Shown here: positions 1 through 5,421 of the stretch, piece after piece
How the letters are laid out: every line of letters begins with the position of its first letter
Numbering within the stretch: position 1 is the first letter of the stretch
Assembly (NCBI GenBank): GCA_002372135.1
Contig: DFIN01000004.1
Coordinates: forward strand, 1 to 5,442
DNA length: 5,442 nt
Source of the DNA: Bacteroidales bacterium UBA3696
GTDB taxonomy: Bacteria; Bacteroidota; Bacteroidia; Bacteroidales; Paludibacteraceae
Direction: 5' to 3'
Position numbers and translations under genes: made by a program
The notes under the pieces: generated by a model
Databases searched by the model: none
Told to the model about the DNA's origin: nothing
The model's input: only the letters and a program-made list of their open reading frames with translations

Positions 1-2194
1 TGTTATAGTAGGTTGCATCATCGCGGTTGTCGTATAGGTCAAGGGTGCGAGTGAAGTGTGCGGTGATAGTTATGTCATCGGTAACGGTGTTCGTGTTGCC
101 GGTGAGTTGGGTAGCGGGTTCGGTAGCGTCATTATACCAACCGGTGAAGGTGTAGGTGTACAGTGCATCGGCGGCAGTAGATGTGGCGGTAACGGTGGTT
201 TCTCCTATTGTGAGCGTGTTGCCATCAATGGTGATGGTTGCTCCGTCTTCTACGTTGGTGATTTCAGATTCATCTACGCTTCCATATTCGGTGTTGTCTG
301 CTACGATGCTGACGGTGGAGCCGGTGGGTGCCTGTTTGAAGGTGGCGGTACGGGTGATGTTGTCGGTCATCGTGAACGTGCGAGTAGCAAGGTGGGTATC
401 GGTAGCATCGGTGGTGGTACCGTCTTCCATTTTCCATTCGTCGAAGACATAACTTTCGGTGGTGGCATTAGCGGTTACGGTAACTTCCTGCCCCTCTTCA
501 CAGATATATTGGTAGGTGTAGCCATTGATAGTGATAGTTAATGTTTTAGTCGTTATATCCGGACTATAAATGGCGCGAATAGGCATATTCCAGCTGGCTT
601 TGATAGGGTAATCTCCCGAATAATCAATATAGTCCACTTTATATGTATTTGTAGATGGGTTAGTTCTAACTAAACTATATATATAATATGCGTTAGCCGT
701 CCCTTCTGATTGATATCCATATAAAGTACTTGACCAGTAATATTGGTAATTGTCATCGTATTTGGTGTTACCATTCTTATTCCCTCCTGCTGGAAGTATT
801 ATGTATTTGGATGCATCGGAAATATTGCTAAATTGATTATCATTAATTGTTGTATTAGACACTAAATCGTCAAATTCGGTTTTTGTAGGATATCTCCAGT
901 TATTCCCTAAAGTTGAAGAAACTACATCGTAGCTGTTGGGAAGATTATCACCGGCACTTAAAAAATAACTCCATTTTTGAGCATTTGTTGAGTTACCTGG
1001 ATTCGCAATATTATCACCCCATTTGTAATAATTTCCTATTTCATTTTCAGTAGTCGCCCCTATATTTCGATCAGCCCATGCAACACCATAACCAAGATCA
1101 ATAGGGTTATAAGTAATACCATTAGCTGTTTTTGTATTTAGTGCATATAAAATTTTTGTGGTATTGGCTCTCGTATTTTCATATACATTTACATTTGCAG
1201 CTTGTGAATTGAGAGTAAAACAGGCTGTATATTCGACATTTTGTGATATCGTAAATGTTCGAGTTGCATTTGTATTTCCGTCATTCCACCGTCTGAATGA
1301 ATATCCATTAGTAGCATCAGGGTTAATGGTTACAGTAATTTGCTGCCCGCTTTCGCATATATATACATATTTTGCTAATCCTACATTGATAGTCAATTTA
1401 TATGTTGTAAATGAAGGGCTGTAAATCCCTCGAATAGGCATTCCCCAATATGTTTCGGTTGGATAATCTCCTTTCGACGGACTGGTTCCGTCATGTTCAG
1501 ATACATAAAACTCAGTATAAGAGCCATATCTGTTATTTAATATCCACGATGAATAGTAAATAGTAAGAGCGTTAATGTAGTGCATTTGTGAATAACTACG
1601 AGACCAGTAAAAGCAATACCGATTGCCATCTTGCGCATATGTTCCATTAGATTTTTGATAATAATATCCACCGGCAGGGAACGTGATACTTTTCGTGTTA
1701 TTTGATTTACTAGTAAATGTGCGAGTAGTTGCATCATTAGTGGTGTTACGAAGTAATTCTTCAAAGTCTGATTTAGATGGCATACGCCAATTGATGCCCA
1801 TGTTTTTATATGCAGCGTCATGCTCGGTATCTAATTCGGTTATCGTTGAAAGTTCTGATGTTTGATAAGCTGCATTTGCTTGATCAAAAGTGTTTGAAGC
1901 GCGTCCTTCTTGTGTTCCTCCCCAATCAAAATAGCTGCCGATATTTGTTTTCGAATTTGCTCCCACATTTCTGTCTGCCCATATAACGCCGTAGCCCATA
2001 TCTATCAGCCCATATTCTAAGTTGTCATTGCCGGTAATGGTTTCCGGATAGTCGTATAGGATTTGGGTTACATTGGAAGTATTTGTTTGATATATATCCA
2101 CGGTGCGAGCCGGAGATGTGGCATGCATTGATATAGGCACAAACAAGAGCAATAGCATCCACGCCGCCGCTAATAAAAGGGTTGTTTTTTTCAT
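1..2194 (-). CDS. Large exported modular protein with FISUMP-like and InlB-type repeat domains (N-terminal part; runs off the left edge)
   Basis: The frame is open from ATG at 2194 to the window edge, giving 731 residues with no stop seen; the C-terminus lies outside. Residues 1-25 are a signal peptide (MKK start, Leu/Ala core, cut after S-M-H-A). There is no lipobox Cys. Two similar modules follow. Module 1 has D-M-G-Y-G-V-I-W-A-D-R-N-V-G-A (65-79), W-R-M-P (136-139), F-Y-W-S (W197) and M-P-I-R-G-I-Y-S-P (252-260). Module 2 has the matching D366-A380, W-R-Y-P (433-436), Y-Y-W-S-S (W487) and M-P-I-R-A-I-Y-S-P (537-545). These motifs fit the FISUMP/'major paralogous domain' (related to DUF1566) of Bacteroidota and Fibrobacter. 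Each is followed by an InlB B-repeat/Flg_new-like beta unit (about 265-327 and 550-620); a third such unit, with T-G-W-Y, spans 627-715. L-D-L-Y-D at 718-722 resembles the module openings V-D-I-Y and V-N-V-Y, so another module probably begins at the edge. Such proteins are secreted or surface-exposed; the ligand is unknown. I found no confident promoter upstream. Confidence 0.9.
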   Translation of the reverse strand, partial: MKKTTLLLAAAWMLLLLFVPISMHATSPARTVDIYQTNTSNVTQILYDYPETITGNDNLEYGLIDMGYGVIWADRNVGANSKTNIGSYFDWGGTQEGRASNTFDQANAAYQTSELSTITELDTEHDAAYKNMGINWRMPSKSDFEELLRNTTNDATTRTFTSKSNNTKSITFPAGGYYYQKSNGTYAQDGNRYCFYWSRSYSQMHYINALTIYYSSWILNNRYGSYTEFYVSEHDGTSPSKGDYPTETYWGMPIRGIYSPSFTTYKLTINVGLAKYVYICESGQQITVTINPDATNGYSFRRWNDGNTNATRTFTISQNVEYTACFTLNSQAANVNVYENTRANTTKILYALNTKTANGITYNPIDLGYGVAWADRNIGATTENEIGNYYKWGDNIANPGNSTNAQKWSYFLSAGDNLPNSYDVVSSTLGNNWRYPTKTEFDDLVSNTTINDNQFSNISDASKYIILPAGGNKNGNTKYDDNYQYYWSSTLYGYQSEGTANAYYIYSLVRTNPSTNTYKVDYIDYSGDYPIKASWNMPIRAIYSPDITTKTLTITINGYTYQYICEEGQEVTVTANATTESYVFDEWKMEDGTTTDATDTHLATRTFTMTDNITRTATFKQAPTGSTVSIVADNTEYGSVDESEITNVEDGATITIDGNTLTIGETTVTATSTAADALYTYTFTGWYNDATEPATQLTGNTNTVTDDITITAHFTRTLDLYDNRDDATYYN

Positions 2195-2252
2195 ACGTAC
2201 TGAATTTTTAAGAAGTTAATATATAAGGATTAAATGATTGCTGCTAACACAC

Positions 2253-2293
2253 AAAAAAAGCGGCAATATCGCTTTTACTGATATTACCGCTTT
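2253..2293 (-). terminator. Rho-independent terminator, minus strand
   Basis: The arms aaagcgg (2257-2263) and aatatc (2265-2270) pair with gatatt (2280-2285) and ccgcttt (2287-2293) around a 9-nt loop, with one mismatch (2264/2286). Read on the minus strand, the stem runs directly into seven Ts (2259-2253). It lies 26 bp downstream of the stop codon of the HEPN remnant, so it most likely was that pair's terminator. It also insulates the exported-protein gene starting at 2194 from transcription coming from the right. An attenuator in that gene's leader is a less likely alternative. Confidence 0.8.
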
Positions 2294-2318
2294 GTGGGTG
2301 GAACGTTGAAAAAGGAAC

Positions 2319-2398
2319 TTATCTTTCTATCAACTTTTCTACTGCTGCTATAAAATCGTCTGCTTGGTTTAGCAAAGGCTCTATAATGTCTCACTCAT
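2319..2398 (-). pseudogene. Remnant of a HEPN-domain (HepT-like) gene, internally deleted
   Basis: An ATG at 2398 overlaps the stop codon of the upstream nucleotidyltransferase remnant by 4 nt (ATGA), as is usual in MNT-HEPN operons. Its frame reads only M-S-E-T-L before a TAG at 2383-2381. In another frame, codons 2390-2322 encode 23 residues (D-I-I-E-P-L-L-N-Q-A-D-D-F-I-A-A-V-E-K-L…) ending E-R-stop at 2321-2319. This acidic amphipathic helix resembles the C-terminal tail of small bacterial HEPN proteins (about 120-140 aa). The start and tail therefore appear joined by a deletion of most of the gene, including the region that would carry the HEPN RNase motif R-x4-6-H. HEPN partners of MNT proteins are toxin RNases; this one cannot be functional. 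The family call rests on context plus a short tail, so it is moderate. Confidence 0.5.
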
Positions 2399-2538
2399 AG
2401 TTTGATTCCTTCTTTATTTATGTTCATTTTGAAATAATCAGTAGGGCGTTGCTGCCAGTATTGCTTCGAGTAAATAATAGGAGATATTTCAACATTTTCG
2501 GACAGACTGATATCTTCTAAATTACCTATTACAGCCAT
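2395..2538 (-). pseudogene. C-terminal remnant of an MNT-type nucleotidyltransferase (MntA-like antitoxin)
   Basis: From ATG 2538 the frame reads 47 residues to TGA at 2397-2395. The segment V-E-I-S-P-I-I-Y-S-K-Q-Y-W (16-28) followed by an ending N-K-E-G-I-K-L resembles the last strand and tail of small minimal nucleotidyltransferases (usually about 100-110 aa) that pair with HEPN proteins. The catalytic G-S-x-A-R-G motif and the metal-binding D-x-D, which lie in the N-terminal half of the family, are absent. The frame extends upstream only to a TAA at about 2565-2563, so the gene has lost its front half. In intact systems the MNT protein AMPylates and neutralises the HEPN RNase. Family assignment is from memory of the C-terminal pattern and the ATGA overlap with the HEPN remnant. 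Confidence 0.55.
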
Positions 2539-2627
2539 TTTATCTGCAAAAGACACTTGTTGTTATTCGCGGTAATATCAATACATCAAGGGACATTATA
2601 TTACCCCCTACAACAATCCCTGTCTAT

Positions 2628-2665
2628 GGCACCTCAAAAACGAACCTTTGATTGGTGCCAGTTTT
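2628..2665. repeat. Left arm of a 38-bp inverted repeat pair
   Basis: This stretch matches the reverse complement of 2865-2902 at 35 of 38 positions; the three differences are adjacent (2635-2637). The arm is itself a partial hairpin (GGCACC … GGTGCC around cgaacc). The asymmetric loop sequence shows that the copies are in opposite orientation. Unlike the right arm, it is not followed by a T-run on the minus strand, so it should not terminate well. Confidence 0.85.
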
Positions 2666-2681
2666 AAGTTGAAAGTGGAGC

Positions 2682-2702
2682 GTTGAAAGTTGAAAGTTGA
2701 AA
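2682..2702. repeat. Three perfect tandem copies of the 7-mer GTTGAAA
   Basis: GTTGAAA occurs three times head to tail at 2682-2702, with a further copy at 2668-2674 separated by 7 nt. It lies just inside the left inverted-repeat arm. Such short heptamer runs can vary in copy number by slippage. No protein-coding role is seen. Confidence 0.8.
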
Positions 2703-2770
2703 GAAGTAGGTAAACTTGTAAGTTAAAAGTGGGAAGTTTAGGAAAAAAAGAAAAAATATTGACAATTATT

Positions 2771-2801
2771 TTGGCAGTTTGTATGACACATCGTACTTTT
2801 G
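2771..2801 (+). promoter_or_regulatory. Bacteroidota-type promoter (TTG-N20-TACTTTTG) for the candidate small RNA
   Basis: The -33 TTG is at 2771-2773 and the -7 TACTTTTG at 2794-2801, spaced by exactly 20 nt, the same geometry as the tRNA promoter at 5367-5397. Transcription should start near 2806-2808. A TTGACA at 2759-2764 followed after 17 nt by TATGAC (2782-2787) also resembles a classical sigma70 promoter and may be coincidental. Confidence 0.75.
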
Positions 2802-2864
2802 CGGTCGCAATAGGAGCTCGGTAGGCTTGCCGGTCTCGCCCGCACCCGACATTTTATATAGAGA

Positions 2865-2902
2865 AAAACTGGCACCAATCAAAGGTTCGTTTGATAGGTG
2901 CC
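2865..2902. repeat. Right arm of the 38-bp inverted repeat pair
   Basis: This is the reverse-complement partner of 2628-2665 (35 of 38 identical), 199 bp away. It contains the complete hairpin GGCACC-a-ATCAAA / TTTGAT-a-GGTGCC with loop GGTTCG and forms the stem of the terminator described separately. Confidence 0.85.
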
Positions 2903-2912
2903 ACTTTTTTTT
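2871..2912 (+). terminator. Rho-independent terminator, plus strand
   Basis: GGCACC (2871-2876) pairs with GGTGCC (2897-2902), and ATCAAA (2878-2883) pairs with TTTGAT (2890-2895). There is one A·A mismatch and a 6-nt loop, GGTTCG. Eight Ts follow at 2905-2912. It ends the transcript from the 2771-2801 promoter and separates it from the peptidase promoter 35 nt downstream. Confidence 0.85.
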
Positions 2913-2946
2913 GTGCGTTTATTCTTTTTTATTTGTTCGCTGTTTG

Positions 2947-2954
2947 TACCTTTG
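2947..2954 (+). promoter_or_regulatory. -7 element (TACCTTTG) of the cysteine peptidase gene
   Basis: TACCTTTG fits the Bacteroidota TAnnTTTG consensus and is followed by the common GC start region (cggcgcg). It lies 41 nt before the ATG at 2996, predicting an A-rich leader of about 35 nt. No TTG sits at the ideal 20-nt distance; that position is a T-rich tract, so the -33 element is weak. Confidence 0.65.
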
Positions 2955-2995
2955 CGGCGCGAAAAGAAACAGGAACAAACAAACCAAAAAAAAGT

Positions 2996-4216
2996 ATGAA
3001 AAAAACACTTATTCTTGGTCTGTTGGCTATTAGCGGGATTGCGATGGCGCAGACAGACACGACCGCCCAGAAGGTGGATTCCGGTTTTGTATTCACAACG
3101 ATTGACAGCGTGGCTATTACCCCCGTCAAGAATCAGCACCGCAGTGGTACTTGCTGGTGCTTCTCGACGCTCGGCTTTTTGGAGAGCGAAGTGATGCGTT
3201 TGAACAAGGGCAAAGTGGTGGATTTTGCTGAGATGTACGTAGTGAGCCATACGATGGTGGATCGTGCCGAGTATGTGGTTCGTATGTACCAAAACGCTCA
3301 GTTTGCTGCCGGCGGTAGTGCGTATGATGTGATTTATTGCTTGAAGCACTATGGTCTTGTTCCGCAGGCTGAAATGCCGGGTATTAAGTACGGCAGCACA
3401 CCGGCTGACACGTTGCCTGTTCACAAGGAGTTGGACGCTGTGGCTAACGGCTACGTAAAGGCTTTGACACGTGGTTTGGGCAAACTGACTCCCGTTTGGA
3501 AAAAAGGTCTGCAGGCTATCTATGATACATATCTTGGAGTATGCCCCACCGAGTTTACGTACGAAGGCAAGAAATATACTCCCAAATCATGGGCAGAGTC
3601 GTTGAAACTGAATGCAGACGACTATGTGAGCATCACGAGTTATACCCACCATCCTTATTCGTATGAAGAAGGTCATCCCCGTTTCGTATTCGAGGTGCCT
3701 GACAACTGGCGTATGGACTTGATGTACAATGTGCCTATGGAGGATATGATGCGTATTATTGATAATGCCTTAACCCACGGCTTTACCTTGGCATGGGGTG
3801 CTGACGTGAGCGAACAAGGCTTTACGCGCAAAGGTATTGGTGTCATTCCTGACGTAGAGAACGGTGCTAAGAACACGGGTACGGATATGGCTCACTGGCT
3901 CGGTATGGATGCCAAGAGCAAACGCGAAGAGTTGACCAAGCGTCCCTTGCCCGAACTGACCATCACCCAAGAGATGCGCCAAGAGGCTTACGACAACTGG
4001 GAAACTACCGATGACCACGGTATGCAAATCTTCGGTCGTGCCAAAGACCAAAACGGCAAAATCTACTACATGATTAAGAACTCATGGGGTACGCAGGACT
4101 TTGACTACAACGGGATATGGTATGTATCAACTGCTTTCATGCAGTACAAGACCAACGATATCCTCGTGCACAAAGATGCTATCCCTCGCGACATTCGTAA
4201 GAAATTAGGTCTGTAA
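2996..4216 (+). CDS. Exported C1-family cysteine peptidase (bleomycin hydrolase / aminopeptidase C type)
   Basis: This is a 406-residue protein. Residues 1-18 are a signal peptide (MKK, hydrophobic core, A-M-A before Q19), so the enzyme is probably periplasmic or secreted. The papain-type active site is complete: Q47-x3-G-T-C53-W (oxyanion Gln and nucleophile Cys), H341 in D-D-H-G-M-Q, and N362 in K-N-S-W-G-T. The large insert between Cys and His and the overall length fit the C1B (bleomycin hydrolase/PepC) branch, which trims peptides from the N-terminus. Exported Bacteroidota members are known in general; the substrate here is unknown. I chose ATG 2996 rather than the upstream extension to 2891. 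It starts a clean signal peptide and lies downstream of the -7 element at 2947-2954, whereas the extension would cross both the terminator and the promoter. The start has no Shine-Dalgarno, only an A-rich leader. The gene is monocistronic and convergent with the transporter. Confidence 0.92.
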   Translation: MKKTLILGLLAISGIAMAQTDTTAQKVDSGFVFTTIDSVAITPVKNQHRSGTCWCFSTLGFLESEVMRLNKGKVVDFAEMYVVSHTMVDRAEYVVRMYQNAQFAAGGSAYDVIYCLKHYGLVPQAEMPGIKYGSTPADTLPVHKELDAVANGYVKALTRGLGKLTPVWKKGLQAIYDTYLGVCPTEFTYEGKKYTPKSWAESLKLNADDYVSITSYTHHPYSYEEGHPRFVFEVPDNWRMDLMYNVPMEDMMRIIDNALTHGFTLAWGADVSEQGFTRKGIGVIPDVENGAKNTGTDMAHWLGMDAKSKREELTKRPLPELTITQEMRQEAYDNWETTDDHGMQIFGRAKDQNGKIYYMIKNSWGTQDFDYNGIWYVSTAFMQYKTNDILVHKDAIPRDIRKKLGL

Positions 4217-4275
4217 GAGAGAGAGACTGTCTAAAGTAGATAAGAGAGAGTCTATCTGTAACCGATAGGTATATA

Positions 4276-4311
4276 AAAAGAGGGTGTGGCAATTCTGCCA
4301 CACCCTCTTTT
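4276..4311. terminator. Bidirectional rho-independent terminator between convergent genes
   Basis: A perfect 16-bp stem (4276-4291 with 4296-4311) closes a 4-nt loop, attc. The arms are aaaagagggtgtggca and its complement. On the plus strand the stem runs into TTTTCTTTCTTT; on the minus strand it runs into TTTTTATAT. It therefore can end both the peptidase transcript (stop at 4216) and the transporter transcript (stop at 4359). Confidence 0.93.
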
Positions 4312-4358
4312 CTTTCTTTCCAAACGCCTCTAATCAGTCCCTTTTCTTCGTTTTATTG

Positions 4359-5234
4359 CTATTTAGTTTGCAGTTGGCTCACTCCTACATATCCCAGCAA
4401 AATGAGGTTCATCATCAGCGCGTATATGATGGCCGGAATGGCGATTATCTCGTTGGCAAAAATCAGTGGACTGCATGCAATTGTGATGGCTTGTGCTGCG
4501 TTCTGCATTCCTATTTCAATCACCAATGTGCGTCGCTCTTTGCCGGTCAGTCGGAAGAGATGTGCGAGCAGTGCCCCGCAGCCGGTGGTGGTCAAAATGA
4601 GCATGGTCATCATTAGTCCGAGTGAGCCAAACTCAGCCACGATGGTCTGGCGGTGTTGAAGAAAGAAAATAGTTACTAACAGCACCAATGCGGGCATGGC
4701 TATGCGTTTGAGTACGGAGTGAAGACGTGCTGCCCACCGAGACTGATAGAGGTTGAGCACAAAGCCGATAGAAATAGGTACTACCATCAACACAATGTTT
4801 TGTATCAGTAGTTTACCTATCGGAAGATGGATATTTACTGCTTCGCCTACTTCGGTTGTTACCCAAGCCATGATGAGGGGGAGGGTAAACAAGGTGATGA
4901 TGCTACTGCATGCTGTCAGCGTTACGGAGAGAGCCACATCACCCTTTGCTAACATAGAGAAAACGTTGCTGGAACTTCCTCCCGGACTGCATGCTACCAG
5001 CATAATTCCTATGATAAACAGCGGAGTTAGCGAGTGGGTAAGCAGCGGGATATGCGACGAAATAATAATAAGTCCCCACGCTATCAACGGAAGCAGAACA
5101 ATCTGACCGGTAAGTCCGATGATGACGGGTTTGGGACGTTCGATGATTAACCTGAAATCTGCGGGTTTGAGCGTTAAACCGAGGTCAAACATCAGAATGG
5201 TTAGTATCGGTAGTACGATAAATATGGTATTCAT
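4359..5234 (-). CDS. Bile acid:sodium symporter family (BASS/SBF) transporter
   Basis: This is a 291-residue, very hydrophobic inner-membrane protein with about nine to ten predicted membrane spans, the normal size for bacterial BASS proteins. The family's sodium-site signatures are visible: P84-G-G-x-x-S89-N90 in the first crossover region and E240-I-G-M-Q244-N in the second, matching the P-G-G-x-x-S-N and E-x-G-M-Q-N patterns of structurally studied homologues. By family knowledge it performs sodium-coupled uptake of an organic anion; a bile-acid substrate cannot be claimed, because bacterial members also carry keto acids, pantoate and others. I chose ATG 5234. The in-frame TTG at 5279 that would add 15 residues lies inside the -7 promoter element and so would not be transcribed. 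No Shine-Dalgarno is present. The gene stands alone, so context does not suggest a substrate. Confidence 0.92.
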   Translation of the reverse strand: MNTIFIVLPILTILMFDLGLTLKPADFRLIIERPKPVIIGLTGQIVLLPLIAWGLIIISSHIPLLTHSLTPLFIIGIMLVACSPGGSSSNVFSMLAKGDVALSVTLTACSSIITLFTLPLIMAWVTTEVGEAVNIHLPIGKLLIQNIVLMVVPISIGFVLNLYQSRWAARLHSVLKRIAMPALVLLVTIFFLQHRQTIVAEFGSLGLMMTMLILTTTGCGALLAHLFRLTGKERRTLVIEIGMQNAAQAITIACSPLIFANEIIAIPAIIYALMMNLILLGYVGVSQLQTK

Positions 5235-5276
5235 AGTGTGTGGGCTAAAAGGGTAAAGGCTTAGTGAAAAGAGGCG

Positions 5277-5284
5277 CAAAAGTA
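5277..5284 (-). promoter_or_regulatory. -7 element (TACTTTTG) of the BASS transporter gene
   Basis: Read on the minus strand, 5284-5277 is TACTTTTG followed by CGCC, a good Bacteroidota -7 element. No TTG stands 20 nt upstream, so the -33 element is weak. The predicted start of transcription, near 5270, leaves a leader of about 35 nt before ATG 5234 and fixes the start codon choice. Confidence 0.65.
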
Positions 5285-5366
5285 TGGTAAGCAGTTGAAA
5301 AGAGCAGGATTAGAATGTCAGTTGAATTGTTAAAAGGGAAAAATGATAAGAAAAAGCATTTTTCTT

Positions 5367-5397
5367 TTGGTCAGTTGAAAATGTTGCCCTACTTTTG
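5367..5397 (+). promoter_or_regulatory. Bacteroidota-type promoter (TTG-N20-TACTTTTG) of the tRNA gene
   Basis: TTG at 5367-5369 and TACTTTTG at 5390-5397 are spaced by 20 nt. A 24-nt leader then precedes the first base of the tRNA. It is divergent from the transporter promoter about 90 bp to the left. Confidence 0.8.
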
Positions 5398-5421
5398 CAG
5401 CCGCTTTTGAGAAGAAAGCAG

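Larger units (their letters stand above)
2807..2912 (+). ncRNA. Candidate small non-coding RNA, about 105 nt
   Basis: A strong promoter (2771-2801) and a strong terminator (2871-2912) bracket about 105 nt with no credible reading frame contained in it. The 5' half is locally GC-rich in an AT-rich spacer. It can fold into a hairpin: GAG (2814-2816) with CTC (2835-2837) and CGG (2819-2821) with CCG (2830-2832), around an 8-nt loop. A single-stranded-looking CCCGCACCCGACA follows, then an A/T-rich linker and the terminator stem. The start is inferred from the -7 element. I do not recognise the RNA family; a free-standing sRNA is the simplest reading. The alternative is a leader of the downstream peptidase gene, but the terminator and the separate promoter at 2947 argue against that. 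Confidence 0.55.

Noticed and set aside
56..541. 161-residue Gly/Val-rich open frame on the plus strand
   Set aside because: It is the exact codon-for-codon antisense of the exported-protein gene: Thr codons ACC read backwards give GGT (Gly). It has no promoter or family resemblance.
1158..1424. 88-residue plus-strand frame with a hydrophobic start
   Set aside because: It lies antisense inside the well-supported minus-strand gene whose domain motifs continue through it.
2682..2702. GTTGAAA tandem run as a possible CRISPR-like array
   Set aside because: The units are only 7 nt, there are no spacers, and there are no cas genes.
2891..2995. 35-residue N-terminal extension of the cysteine peptidase
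   Set aside because: It is encoded within the terminator stem and promoter. The proper signal peptide begins at ATG 2996.
2779..3033. 84-residue plus-strand frame across the spacer
   Set aside because: It would begin upstream of the -7 element at 2794-2801, cross a strong terminator and the peptidase promoter, and overlap the peptidase start in another frame. The composition is not protein-like.
2879..3424. 181-residue His/Arg-rich minus-strand frame
   Set aside because: It is antisense to the peptidase gene, whose catalytic residues are clear; it is a shadow frame.
4217..4256. Two imperfect agagagag…tctatc direct copies after the peptidase stop
   Set aside because: Low-complexity sequence with only short self-pairing. 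The clear terminator at 4276-4311 explains the 3' end.
4753..5106. 117-residue plus-strand frame opposite the transporter
   Set aside because: It is the shadow of the BASS gene, whose sodium-site motifs lie on the other strand.
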